Positions 44,001-51,907 are shown, numbered from the stretch's first letter. The stretch: 64,000 nucleotides of DNA from Nocardioides dokdonensis FR1436 (GCF_001653335.1 NZ_CP015079.1:2852001-2916000); one strand, 5' to 3'. The notes: a model not told the origin generated them from the letters alone. Numbers and translations are program-made.

Positions 44001-46405
44001 ACGGCCGGGACTACGACGTCCTCGCCGACGACGTCAAAGGGCTGCTGAAGTCGGCCGGAGTCGCCACCGACTGGCTCCTCGACCTCGCCTCGCTGTCGTC
44101 GCCTCTGGCACTGGTCCCGCTCGGGGGCCAGCGCTGGCAGTGCGACTTCTGTGGGTTCCTGCACGGACACGCGGCGGCCGGTGTCTGCGCCAATGTCGGC
44201 TGCAACCGGCCGGCGCTCGTCGAGCTGGATGCCGGCGCCGTTGACGATGAAGGCGATTACTACGGCTGGCTCTCCCGGCAGCTTCCGCGTCGCCTCGCCG
44301 CGGCAGAGCTGACCGGCCAGACCAAGCCCTTGAGCGAACAGCGCCGGCGAGCTCGGGTGTTCAAGGAAGTGCTGCTGCCAGCGCCCGCCGAGAACGCGCT
44401 AACTGTGCCCTTGGACGTGCTCAGTGTGACCACGACGATGGAAGTCGGGGTCGACATCGGCTCGCTCCGGTCCACGGTCATGGCCAACATGCCTCCGCAA
44501 CGGTTCAACTACCAACAGCGGGTCGGTCGGGCCGGCCGGTCGGGCCAGATCTTCTCGTATGCGGTCACGGTGTGCCGGGACCGATCGCACGACGACGACT
44601 ACTTCCGCTCGCCTCGTAGAATGACGGGTGACGACCCCCCGCAGCCCTTCCTCGACCTCAAACGGGTCCGGATCGTCCGCCGGGTGGTAGCTGCCGAGGT
44701 GCTGCGACTGGCATTCCGAGCAGTCAGCGATCCTCCTGAGTGGACCGTCGACAGCATCCACGGAGTCTTCGGGTCGACCTCAAGCTGGCCTGAGCGACGT
44801 GCGGAGATCGCCGCCGCGCTTTCCTCGCCCCCTCTGGGGGATGTGGTCGACCGGTTCTGCGCGTTCACCGGACTCGATCCGATTGCAGTCACAGCGATCC
44901 GGGAATGGTTGGCCACCGGCGGCCTGGTAGCCGACGTCGATTCTGCGGTGGCCCGTGACTCCGGCCTGACAGACGAGCTCAGCGAGTTGCTGGCGACGTA
45001 CGGCGTGTTGCCGATGTTCGGCTTCCCAACCCGAGTGCGCCAGCTGGTCCGGAAGCGGCCGTCCAAACTGGAGGACCTCGACCGCGTGACGGTCTCGGAT
45101 CGGCCACTGAGCCAAGCAGTGTCGATGTTTGCGCCGGGTGCGAAGATCGTTCGGGACGGCGCTGTGCACACTGTCGCGGGCTTCGCGGACTGGGCGCCGG
45201 ACTTCAAGGGCATGAAACCGGTCGACCCACTCGGCCCGGAGATCCTGGTCGGGCTGTGCGACCAGTGTGGGGCCTGCATCGTGGACGCCGTCGAGCCGGT
45301 GTGCGGGATATGCCTTGCCGGGCTGCGGATCGTCCCAATGCATCAGCCACGGGGTTTCCGGACCACGTACCAAGAAGTTGACTACGACGGCGACGAGGAC
45401 GAGTCTGCGAACGCGGGCTCGCCGACGATCTCGGTGGACGGCGACCCGGACCTGGACGTGATCGTTCGCGGGGCCCGACTCAGCACCTACGTCCAAGCAC
45501 GGCTGGTACAGGTCAACGACAACAACGGGCGGCTGTTCGATATCGGCCAGGACTTCGGGTCCTGGCTGGCGACCGATCCGGAGCTTTTCGCGGACATCAA
45601 GACCTGGCCTCCGAAGAACGTGGTCGGCTCCAAGCAGATCGCGATCGGGGAGCTGCGCACTACGGACGTGCTGACCATCGGACTCGACAGTGCGCACGCG
45701 CCGGGAGGGCTGCTCCCCTACTCGCCGACGATGATGCCGTCCGGGCTGGCCGCCTACCGGTCGCTCGCCGAGGTGCTCCGTCGGGCGGCAAAGCGGCAGC
45801 TCGACATCGACCCGCAGGAGTTGGTCTTCGGGCTGCACCCACAGGGCGACGGCTCGATGCAGGTATTCCTTGCCGATGCTCTCGACAACGGTGCCGGGTA
45901 CGCCGCCGAGATCGGGGCGGACCACAACTTCGAGCGGTTGCTAGCAGAGACCCGGTTGTCGCTGCGCGACCTGTGGGCCGAGAAGGCGCACGCGGACTGC
46001 AACTCCTCATGTCTGGACTGCCTCCGGTCCTACGACAACAGCCGGCTGCACGGACTCCTGGACTGGCGCCTTGCCCTCGACATGCTGGACCTGCTGGCCG
46101 ACGAGCCGCTCGCTCTGGCTCGATGGATGGAGCTTGGCCGGCGCGCGGCCGAAGGGATCGCTGTGACCGGCCTGATCAGCCTGCAAGCCGGCACCACCTC
46201 AGACGGCATCTCCTACTTGCACAACACCAGTACCGGCCGATCGGTACTGGTGGGCCACCCGCTGTGGTGGCGTTCAGAGGACCGCGCCGTCGAGGAACAA
46301 ATCGTCGCGCTAGATGAGTTGGCCGGAATGTCATCTTCGGTCGCTCAAAGCGATGTGTTCGAGGCACTGCGGCGCCCGATCGCCCTGATCCGGCGGCTGG
46401 CATGA
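41066..46405 (+). CDS. DruE-like SF2 helicase with C-terminal DUF1998 domain (1779 aa)
   Basis: A GTG start at 41066 overlaps the previous stop; ATG 41078 is an alternative. Helicase core: VVTSGTGSGKTESF (Walker A, Lys133), YPTNALVEDQVTRLR, DILVTNYSMLNAML, DELH box (Asp335-His338, VVDELHLYRGTQGSE), CIATSASLS, TIVFTDSRDDAARTAAG and, around 1130-1160, TTTMEVGVDIGSLRS and QRVGRAGRSGQ (motifs V and VI). Zinc-type Cys clusters: CCNPQCSG with CTDCGS and CFSCGD, then CDFCGF and CDQCGAC with CGIC. The C-terminal DUF1998 signature is DCNSSCLDCLRSYDN (about 1645-1660) after FLADALDNGAGYA. Size and order match DruE of Druantia anti-phage systems. Confidence 0.88.
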   Translation: MTTPMKTTPLMLRDDLAAAYLRYIDTQYWLRNSGLSDERRALLRADGNLRSECLLEPVLPYDATVDLLATTAAAGISAESAEIVGRALFGDFTDPGQPVKLRAHQAEAVTSHFRSGSQAGRNVVVTSGTGSGKTESFLLPMLLRLVEEARTWSLQPPPDLWWRDKPHPRRWRPIRKAETRIPAVRSMILYPTNALVEDQVTRLRRAARRIGTAIPGQPIWFGRYTGVTLGTSRRPADGRGHGFAELVANLEEQTSEFGRLVEANVGEGDLAQFPDPRAHELLVRWDMVETPPDILVTNYSMLNAMLMRAFENPLFSQTRAWLDASPDHVFTLVVDELHLYRGTQGSEVAMVVRNLLSRLGLSPDSPQLRCIATSASLSAGSGGLNYLEQFFGLDSSSFHVTAGVPRALPQLSGLDRDALLAGATPSAGVVSQQIAAACVDPESGRARATESSLIAERLFGAPDDELKGLAAALTTLADASDLAGTIPLRAHQFVRTMRGMWACCNPQCSGVPEAAREGRGVGMLYGIPTLSCTDCGSRVLELLYCFSCGDASLGGHVVDRTSVDNGEPDGAAIASANVGEVASDVAPLFKRSHEDFVWFWPGQKPVQADLKWDKVIPGSKKVASFAFAPASLDHGTGLVTDAGNTLDGWIMKVVADLGERQRIPAVPDRCPRCDSRGFNPGEKFFAGTVRSPIRAHTSGAAQSTQLYLSQLVRSLGDNAKDSRTIVFTDSRDDAARTAAGIGLNHYRDVIRQMTQQVLTAERPSLRGIVDRGVALETLTPAEQGVFTSFKEAHPEALELLKKQAYVPLNDTEKLTVEASFVADDEVRVGWPELRYGICDRLVRLGIPPGGTGPSAAVNQDGSPWWKAFAPPEPDLWVPLPLNGPRETQAAMQTEKLVQALAGGLFGRAGRDLESVGIAYFAAPAASSGVVHDPIVRGQVLAVVIRILGIRNRWAGTDAKPSTNVPRSVAGYLKRVAEVHGRDYDVLADDVKGLLKSAGVATDWLLDLASLSSPLALVPLGGQRWQCDFCGFLHGHAAAGVCANVGCNRPALVELDAGAVDDEGDYYGWLSRQLPRRLAAAELTGQTKPLSEQRRRARVFKEVLLPAPAENALTVPLDVLSVTTTMEVGVDIGSLRSTVMANMPPQRFNYQQRVGRAGRSGQIFSYAVTVCRDRSHDDDYFRSPRRMTGDDPPQPFLDLKRVRIVRRVVAAEVLRLAFRAVSDPPEWTVDSIHGVFGSTSSWPERRAEIAAALSSPPLGDVVDRFCAFTGLDPIAVTAIREWLATGGLVADVDSAVARDSGLTDELSELLATYGVLPMFGFPTRVRQLVRKRPSKLEDLDRVTVSDRPLSQAVSMFAPGAKIVRDGAVHTVAGFADWAPDFKGMKPVDPLGPEILVGLCDQCGACIVDAVEPVCGICLAGLRIVPMHQPRGFRTTYQEVDYDGDEDESANAGSPTISVDGDPDLDVIVRGARLSTYVQARLVQVNDNNGRLFDIGQDFGSWLATDPELFADIKTWPPKNVVGSKQIAIGELRTTDVLTIGLDSAHAPGGLLPYSPTMMPSGLAAYRSLAEVLRRAAKRQLDIDPQELVFGLHPQGDGSMQVFLADALDNGAGYAAEIGADHNFERLLAETRLSLRDLWAEKAHADCNSSCLDCLRSYDNSRLHGLLDWRLALDMLDLLADEPLALARWMELGRRAAEGIAVTGLISLQAGTTSDGISYLHNTSTGRSVLVGHPLWWRSEDRAVEEQIVALDELAGMSSSVAQSDVFEALRRPIALIRRLA

Positions 46406-47481
46406 CCCACCTGACCTGGGCCTCACCCGTGGCGGAACCTCTCAAAGTGGTTTCGCCGAGTGCACTGAACGCGTACGAAAGCTGCCCCCGTAGGCTCGCC
46501 TATCAGCGCGATCCGTCAACCCGAGGCAGGAGCAAGCCAGGCCCGCGGACCGCCTTGGGCATCGTCGCCCACAAGCTTCACAAGATCGCAGCGACGGCTC
46601 ACCCGCCGGCCGGTCAGGAGCGGCGAGCCTGGCTCGAAGCGGAGTGGGAGCGACTTGTCGCTGAGCAGGTGCAGAAGGTGGCGAACGCGTGGCCCGGTCG
46701 GGCGGTACCGCCCGTCGCCCAATGGGAAGGACTAGTTGCCACCCGGGTCCGTACGCTCCGCAAGCTGTCCGCGACTCAGGACGAGGAACCGGCTCCGGCG
46801 GCCTCGGCGGCTCCGGCGGCAAGCCCCGGGTTCCCGTGGATCGAACGTAAGTTGACGGATCCGGACACCGGGATCTTCGGCACCCCTGACCGGGTGGAGG
46901 TGCTGAACGGCCAACTGCGCGTCGTCGACCTCAAGTCTGGCGTCCACCAGGCGGGGATCCAATACAGCCAGCGCCGGCAGTTGCTGCTGTACGCACACCT
47001 GGTTGACGTCGCCTGTGGCCAGCTGCCCACCCTCGGCGTCCTTGAGTCCGCCGCCGGCCACGAGACGTCTTTCCCGATCGAAAGCGTGGCCGTTAGCACC
47101 GTGGTGGAGGAGGCTCAGCAGGCAATCACTAGCTTCAACGACGCTGTCGCTGCTGGCGATGTCCCGGCACATCCGGACGAGGCCGTGTGCCGGTTCTGCG
47201 CATTCAGGACGGTGTGCTGGCCGTACTGGGCCTCGGACGCGAAGTCTGGCCGCGATGTGCGAGGAACCGTGGTCGGGACGCCGGACGCCCGGTCGTTCAA
47301 AGTCGATGTCGGTGAGCCGGAGCCGGTTCGGATCGTGATAGTTCCGGGATGCTCTCCGCCGGCACGGGGGGACGAAGTGGCGGTCGTCGACCTCATCCCG
47401 GCCGGCCCGGACACGATGAAGATGCGGTGGAATTCTGAGATCCGTACCCCGGCGAGCCGAGAGGCGCAGGACTCCGCATGA
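46402..47481 (+). CDS. Cas4/AddB-like PD-(D/E)XK nuclease with Fe-S-type cysteines
   Basis: The 359-aa protein starts at ATG 46402 (ATGA overlap with the helicase). Motifs in order: Cys28 in ESCPRRLAYQR; His57 in GIVAHKLHKIA; Asp163 in FGTPDRVE; Asp176-x-Lys178 in RVVDLKSG; a Gln193-x3-Tyr197 motif (RRQLLLYAHL); and CRFCAFRTVC (Cys263, Cys266, Cys272). The four Cys and the motif order match the RecB/Cas4/AddB exonuclease group with a 4Fe-4S cluster. The C-terminal 80 residues (GTVVGTPDARSFKVDVGEPEP) look like an OB fold for nucleic-acid binding. Tight coupling to the helicase suggests they act as a complex. Confidence 0.83.
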   Translation: MTHLTWASPVAEPLKVVSPSALNAYESCPRRLAYQRDPSTRGRSKPGPRTALGIVAHKLHKIAATAHPPAGQERRAWLEAEWERLVAEQVQKVANAWPGRAVPPVAQWEGLVATRVRTLRKLSATQDEEPAPAASAAPAASPGFPWIERKLTDPDTGIFGTPDRVEVLNGQLRVVDLKSGVHQAGIQYSQRRQLLLYAHLVDVACGQLPTLGVLESAAGHETSFPIESVAVSTVVEEAQQAITSFNDAVAAGDVPAHPDEAVCRFCAFRTVCWPYWASDAKSGRDVRGTVVGTPDARSFKVDVGEPEPVRIVIVPGCSPPARGDEVAVVDLIPAGPDTMKMRWNSEIRTPASREAQDSA

Positions 47482-47584
47482 ATGTCCTGTCGGAGGCCGA
47501 AACCATGCCGGATTCTGGATCATGCGCGACGGTTGCCACGTTACCCAGAGCGCATCTGAGCGCAGCACCGGCGGAATCGTAGTC

Positions 47585-47620
47585 AACGATCGCGATCGTT
47601 CGACCCACGGAGCTCCGTGG
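47585..47620. promoter_or_regulatory. Two perfect 16-bp palindromes upstream of the NERD helicase gene
   Basis: AACGATCGCGATCGTT (47585-47600) and CCACGGAGCTCCGTGG (47605-47620) are each perfect, four bases apart, and end 20 bases before ATG 47641. They look like operator sites or a tandem hairpin. The sequences are unrelated to each other. Confidence 0.65.
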
Positions 47621-47640
47621 ACCGTGGCAGGGTGCCCGAC

Positions 47641-49299
47641 ATGGTTCGACTGATCCCCGAGCAGCCGCGTTTCACGACCACCTCCGAGCAAGAGGTGTGG
47701 CGACTGCTGAAGGACGGACTTGGTCCCGACGACGTGCTGCTCGCGAACGTCCGACTCACTGATCGAGACAAGGACTACGAAGCCGATCTGATCGTGCTGA
47801 TGCCAGACATTGGCATCGTGGTGCTCGAGGTCAAGGGCGGGAGCGTCTGGCACGACGAAAGCGGTTGGTGGCAAACCCGTCGTGGCAAGGACGATCGGAT
47901 TGATCCAGTCGAGCAGGTCCGAACGTGCAAGTACGCCGTGCGCGACTACGTTGCTCGAGACCCGCGCTGGCAGCGACGGAACCACGTGGCCTGGGGCCAC
48001 GCGGTGGTGACGCCATACTCAGAGTTCGCGGCCGACGCGGAGGCTCCGGATTGCCCCCGGTGGTCGCTCCACGACCGGGGCGACCAACCCGATCTGATCG
48101 ACCGGCTGGTGACCAATGCGAAACTGTCGTGGCAAGGGAAGCTCCCCCCGACGTACGACGAGGTCGACCTGATCGTCGAGACCCTGGCAGGACGCCTGCA
48201 GACGTCGTACGACGTGAACGCCGACTCCGAGGACCGGGCGGCTGAGGCGGAACGCCTGACGCAAGAGCAGGCGACCCTGCTCAAGGTGACGCGTCTGCTG
48301 CACCGCGTCGAGGTGCGCGGCGGAGCCGGCAGCGGCAAGACGGTGCTCGCACTGCAGCAGGCCAGGGAGTTGACACGTGGCCACTCGGGTGAGCGCAAGG
48401 CCCAGCGCGTGGCGTTGATCTGCTACTCCATCGGTCTCGCGGAGTACCTCAAGCGGCAGGTGGCGGGCTGGCCACGAAACCACCGGCCGGCGTTCGTCGG
48501 CACCTTCCACGAGTACGGCAAGCAGTGGGGCGCGCCGGAGGGTGATCGCCAGGACAGTGCCTTCTGGGAGGAGACGCTGCCGGATCTGATGGGGGATCTT
48601 GCGGGGGCGCTCACTGACAACCTGAAGTACGATGCGGTGATCGTCGACGAGGCGCAGGACTTTGCCGACTCCTGGTGGCGCCCGGTGCTCAAGTCGCTTC
48701 GCGATGAGGACGAGAGCGGGCTCTACGTCTACTCCGATGAGAACCAACGCATCTTTGCTCGGTTCGGGCGTCCGCCGGTGCAGCTCATCCCGTTGGTCCT
48801 CGACCACAATCTCCGCAACACTCGACAGATCCACGATTGTTTCGGCCCTCTGGCGCCGAGCCGGATGTACGCCAGCGGGGGTGACGGTCCCGACGTGCGT
48901 TTCGTGCCTTCAGTCGCCGATGACGCTCTGAGCATCGCCGACGACGAGGTTGACTCGCTCATCGAGGCGGGATGGAAGCCGCAGAACATATGTCTGCTTA
49001 CGACCGGTCACCGCCATCCGGAGCAAGGAGCCCAGACCGAGCGGCACGGTCACGTCGGGTACTGGCGCAGTTTCTGGGACGGTGACGACGTGTTCTACGG
49101 ACACGTCCTCGGCAGCAAGGGGCTGGAGCGTCGCGCGGTCGTGCTCTGCCTCAACGAGACCGGCCAGCGCGATCGTGCCCGAGAACGGCTGTACGTCGGT
49201 ATGTCCCGCGCAACCGACATGCTGGTCGTTGTCGGCGACCCGGACGTTATCCGTCGAGTCGGGGGAGACCAGGTGGCGAAGAGCCTCGGGATCGTGTGA
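47641..49299 (+). CDS. NERD-domain SF1 helicase (UvrD/Rep-like)
   Basis: ATG 47641 is chosen (MVRLIPEQPRF, 552 aa) because the only upstream in-frame start, GTG 47617, lies inside a palindrome. The NERD nuclease-related domain spans about 1-130, with EADLIVLMPDIGIVVLEVKGG as its metal-site region. The helicase follows: GGAGSGKTVLALQQA (Walker A, about 230), VIVDEAQDFADSWW (about 335), YVYSDENQRIF, LDHNLRNTRQIH, VLGSKGLERRAVVL and RLYVGMSRATDMLVVVGD (motif VI). NERD-helicases occur in phage-defence loci. The gene is separated from the trio by 159 bases with its own possible operators. In-frame coding-like sequence continues after the TGA. Confidence 0.88.
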   Translation: MVRLIPEQPRFTTTSEQEVWRLLKDGLGPDDVLLANVRLTDRDKDYEADLIVLMPDIGIVVLEVKGGSVWHDESGWWQTRRGKDDRIDPVEQVRTCKYAVRDYVARDPRWQRRNHVAWGHAVVTPYSEFAADAEAPDCPRWSLHDRGDQPDLIDRLVTNAKLSWQGKLPPTYDEVDLIVETLAGRLQTSYDVNADSEDRAAEAERLTQEQATLLKVTRLLHRVEVRGGAGSGKTVLALQQARELTRGHSGERKAQRVALICYSIGLAEYLKRQVAGWPRNHRPAFVGTFHEYGKQWGAPEGDRQDSAFWEETLPDLMGDLAGALTDNLKYDAVIVDEAQDFADSWWRPVLKSLRDEDESGLYVYSDENQRIFARFGRPPVQLIPLVLDHNLRNTRQIHDCFGPLAPSRMYASGGDGPDVRFVPSVADDALSIADDEVDSLIEAGWKPQNICLLTTGHRHPEQGAQTERHGHVGYWRSFWDGDDVFYGHVLGSKGLERRAVVLCLNETGQRDRARERLYVGMSRATDMLVVVGDPDVIRRVGGDQVAKSLGIV

Positions 49300-49844
49300 A
49301 CTGATGAACCAACTGCAGAACGAGCTGTGGAGTCGCTCAAAGCCGCCCTGGCGCCAACTCACCCCGACCTTCTGCGCGCGGTCGACTTGCGGCAGCGGCT
49401 TGCCGGACGATGAGGCTCAGGACCGTCCTGTCATTCTCCGAGTGACAGTCGATTGTCTAGGATCAGCACGAGCCCCTGGTGTGGCTAGGGGGCGGCCGTA
49501 TTGAGTGCGCGTTGCCGCAGTGCTTGATGAAACTGGGATCGCACCAGTTGCGACAAACCCGCGCGCCCGAACCGCTCCGCTCTCGACGCTTCCATCCGGA
49601 ACTCTGGCAACGCCGTCACCATCATCAATTGCGGCCCGGCCTCCCGTCGCGACTTGACTCTTGTCGATAGCCGCGATCGGACAGAAGCGACTGGCTGTGC
49701 TGGTTTCTTCGAGGCCGCGGGCGAGTCTCGAAGCGACTTGCCCGCACACCGCTGAACTGACTTGCACCGACGAGGTCGTGTAGCGCCTGCGGCCACGATT
49801 CGAACAGATCGTCTCGATGGTTGAAGACGCAAGAGTATTCTTGA
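49300..49844. other. Non-coding end of the island
   Basis: No convincing gene was found. The first 108 bases continue the helicase frame after its TGA (49297-49299) as TDEPTAERAVESLKAALAP and then LLRAVDLRQRLAGR, ending at TGA; this reads like coding sequence and could be a decayed C-terminus. The remainder contains only short open frames without recognisable motifs, and no recombinase remnant was found by eye. Confidence 0.5.
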
Positions 49845-49863
49845 TGCGGACTATCTGCGGACT
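49845..49863. repeat. Paired TGCGGACT motif, right
   Basis: Same orientation and 11-base period as the pair at 33593-33611; the spacer is ATC instead of CTG. Confidence 0.7.
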
Positions 49864-49881
49864 ACAGCGGTGTCGTGATCA

Positions 49882-49897
49882 CGTTTCCGCAGGTCAG
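49882..49897. repeat. Terminal inverted repeat, right (16 bp)
   Basis: CGTTTCCGCAGGTCAG is the reverse complement of 33534-33549. It lies nine bases inside the right direct repeat. Confidence 0.7.
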
Positions 49898-49906
49898 GCC
49901 CGGTAT

Positions 49907-49933
49907 TGCGAACGGGCTGGCCTGTAGGCCGGG
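49907..49933. repeat. attR: 27-bp direct repeat at the rnpB 3' end
   Basis: Identical to 33457-33483. On the minus strand it forms the 3'-terminal stretch of rnpB (the P1 helix strand), so integration keeps the RNA intact. Confidence 0.9.
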
Positions 49934-50312
49934 TTCTGTCCCCGGACCTCTCGGACCGGGGGGCGACCATCCATCTACGCCCACCGTTGCCGATGGGCTC
50001 CAGCGGCCTACCCGTGTACTCGGGCGAGCAGCCCTCGAACGCACACGCGCCACCACGAGTGGTGGCTTCTTGACCTTGCTCCAGGTGGGGTTTGCCTAGC
50101 CGTCCGGGTCACCCCGGACGCTGGTGGGCTCTTACTCCACCGTTTCACCCTTGCCCCGTCCGGCCGGAGCCGGTCGTGGCGGTCTGTTCTCTGTGGCACT
50201 GTCCCGCAGGTTGCCCCGGGTGGGTGTTACCCACCACCTTGCCCTGTGGAGCCCGGACCTTCCTCGGCGCACCTCGAGAGGTACGACGCGGTCGCCCGGC
50301 CAGCCCGTCCGC
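49907..50312 (-). ncRNA. rnpB: RNase P RNA (rnpB)
   Basis: Read on the minus strand this is the catalytic RNA of RNase P, which matures tRNA 5' ends. Universally conserved segments are present: GGTCCGGGCTCCACAGGGCA (CR-I), AAGGGTGAAACGGTG followed by AGTAAGAGCCCACC, CACCTGGAGCAAGGTCAA (CR-IV region) and GACAGAACCCGGCCTACAGG near the 3' end. The 5' strand ACGGGCTGGCC pairs with GGCCAGCCCGT to close P1. Ends are estimates (about 406 nt, usual for high-GC type A). TACCCT at 50319-50324 (minus strand) fits a -10. The 3' end is the island attachment site. Confidence 0.95.
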
Positions 50313-50361
50313 GGTCCCAGGGTAGCGGAACAACCGGCCCACCCGTGCGCGTTGACCCGGC

Positions 50362-50781
50362 ATGAGTGAGGAGACCCCGATCAAGGCCCCGCCGCTGCTC
50401 TTCCCCGGTCAGTGGGCCCCCGAGTCCGCCTACCGCGACGCCTACGACCTGCTGGCTCGCAACGCGCCCTCGCAGGCGCTGCACGTGCTGGAGCCGGCGC
50501 TGGAGCGCGAGCCCGACAACCGGGGACTCCGCTCGCTGCGCGCCTGGGCGTTCCTGGCCCGGGCGCAGCTCCAGCGCGCCGAGGAGGACCTGCGCGCGCT
50601 CGTCGAGGAGCAGCCCGACGACGTGTGGGCCCGCCACGCCCTCGGTCGCAGCCTCGAGCGCCAGAGCAAGTACGCCGAGGCGCTGGGCCACCTGCGCCTG
50701 GCCGCGGTGATGAGCGGCGACTACGACCACCAGGCCGACGTGCTGCGCGTCGAGCGCCGACTGGCCGGCGACGCGCAGTAG
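50362..50781 (+). CDS. Tetratricopeptide-repeat protein
   Basis: The 139-aa soluble protein contains TPR-like helical repeats over about 22-130: AYDLLARNAPSQALHVLEPALEREPDN, SLRAWAFLARAQLQRAEEDLRALVEEQPDD and ARHALGRSLERQSKYAEALGHLRLAAVM. TPR modules mediate protein contacts. No catalytic domain is present. It diverges from rnpB (50 bases) and converges on the methionine aminopeptidase gene. Confidence 0.82.
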   Translation: MSEETPIKAPPLLFPGQWAPESAYRDAYDLLARNAPSQALHVLEPALEREPDNRGLRSLRAWAFLARAQLQRAEEDLRALVEEQPDDVWARHALGRSLERQSKYAEALGHLRLAAVMSGDYDHQADVLRVERRLAGDAQ

Positions 50782-50792
50782 CGGGCGCCCCC

Positions 50793-51647
50793 TCAGGGGT
50801 TCGTCAGCACCTCGGCGCCGGTCGGCGTCACGAGCAGGGTGTGCTCGAACTGCGCCGAGCGGCGCAGGTCGGCGGTGACGACGGTCCAGCCGTCCTCCCA
50901 CATCTCCCACTCGTGGGTGCCGAGGTTGAGCATCGGCTCGATCGTGAAGGTCATCCCGACCTCGATCAGGTCGTCGTGCTGCGGGTCGTCGTAGTGCGGC
51001 ACGATCAGCCCGGAGTGGAAGTGCGTGCCGATGCCGTGACCGGTGAACTCGCGCACCACGCCGTACCCGTGACGTCGCGCGAAGGACTCGATGACGCGCC
51101 CGATCACGTTGATGCGCCGACCGGGCTTGACCGCCTTGATGCCGCGCTCCAGGGCCTCACGGGTGCGCTCGACCAGCAGCCGCGACTCCTCGTCGACCTC
51201 GCCGGCGAGGAAGGTGGCGTTGGTGTCGCCGTGCACCCCGTCGAGATAGGCGGTGATGTCGATGTTGACGATGTCGCCGTCCTCGACGACGCGGCTGTCG
51301 GGGATGCCGTGGCAGACCACCTCGTTGACGCTGGAGCACAGCGACTTGGGGAAGCCGCGGTAGCCCAGCGTCGAGGGGTAGGCGCCGTGGTCGCAGAGGA
51401 ACTCGTGGCCGATGCGGTCGAGCTCGTCGGTGGTGATGCCGGGCGCGACGTGACGACCGACCTCCTCGCGGGCCTGGGCCGCGAGCCTGCCGGCGACGCG
51501 CATCTTCTCGATGGTCTCGGCGTCCTTGACCTCCGGCCCGGTGTACGGCGCCGGCGCGTCCTTGCCGACGTACTCGGGGCGCACGACGTGCGCGGGCACG
51601 GGTCGACGGGGGGAGAGGGTTGCGGGCGCCACAGGAGTCACGTCCAC
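50793..51647 (-). CDS. map: Methionine aminopeptidase, type I
   Basis: This enzyme removes the initiator Met from nascent proteins. Start GTG 51647 (284 aa) or GTG 51641; a TAGACT (51650-51655) close upstream favours a leaderless start at 51641. Metal ligands are in [19 protein letters not shown] (two Asp), [11 protein letters not shown] (His), TIEPMLN (Glu) and AQFEHTLLV (Glu). An N-terminal extension with [19 protein letters not shown] resembles actinobacterial MapB with its SH3-like linker. Confidence 0.95.
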   Translation of the reverse strand: MDVTPVAPATLSPRRPVPAHVVRPEYVGKDAPAPYTGPEVKDAETIEKMRVAGRLAAQAREEVGRHVAPGITTDELDRIGHEFLCDHGAYPSTLGYRGFPKSLCSSVNEVVCHGIPDSRVVEDGDIVNIDITAYLDGVHGDTNATFLAGEVDEESRLLVERTREALERGIKAVKPGRRINVIGRVIESFARRHGYGVVREFTGHGIGTHFHSGLIVPHYDDPQHDDLIEVGMTFTIEPMLNLGTHEWEMWEDGWTVVTADLRRSAQFEHTLLVTPTGAEVLTNP

Positions 51648-51686
51648 GGAGTCTAGGCGGGCCGCGGGCGGGCTAGGGTCTGGGTC

Positions 51687-51899
51687 ATGAGCGAAGGTGG
51701 CAAGCCCGACGAGTACTGGTTCTGCGTCAAGCACCACCGGGTCGAGACGGCGGACGGAGGCCTGTGCCGCATCAAGCACCGCCTCGGGCCCTACTCGACC
51801 CGGGCCGAGGCCGAGCAGGCGCTCGAGAACGCCGAGGCACGCAACGAGGAGTGGGAGGAAGAGGACGAGCGCTGGAACGACGCCGACCTCGAGGACTGA
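51687..51899 (+). CDS. Small conserved acidic protein (SPOR-like, 70 aa)
   Basis: The 70-aa product reads [39 protein letters not shown] followed by a strongly acidic tail. This is the pattern of a short actinobacterial protein often annotated as SPOR-domain-containing. TAGGGT (51674-51679) is seven bases ahead of ATG 51687, a probable leaderless promoter shared back to back with map. Function is unknown. Confidence 0.7.
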   Translation: MSEGGKPDEYWFCVKHHRVETADGGLCRIKHRLGPYSTRAEAEQALENAEARNEEWEEEDERWNDADLED

Positions 51900-51907
51900 G
51901 CCCTCCG

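Larger units (their letters stand above)
33457..49933. mobile_element. Genomic island integrated at the 3' end of rnpB (defence cargo, no recognisable integrase)
   Basis: A perfect 27-bp direct repeat at 33457-33483 and 49907-49933 equals the 3' end of rnpB, so the element duplicated its target. One att copy plus insert is 16,450 bp. Inside each end lie an inverted 16-bp repeat and a pair of TGCGGACT motifs. Cargo: EEP-family protein, vsr, cytosine methyltransferase, PD-(D/E)XK protein, a 1016-aa protein, DruE-like helicase, Cas4/AddB-like nuclease and a NERD helicase. No tyrosine or serine recombinase, plasmid or phage gene was seen. The non-coding parts of the island are visibly richer in A and T than the flanks. 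Confidence 0.85.

Noticed and set aside
49417..49767. A 116-aa minus-strand frame near the right island end
   Set aside because: No motif or ribosome-binding site; no recombinase similarity by eye.
33457..49933. Prophage
   Set aside because: No phage structural, packaging or integrase genes are present; only defence-type cargo.
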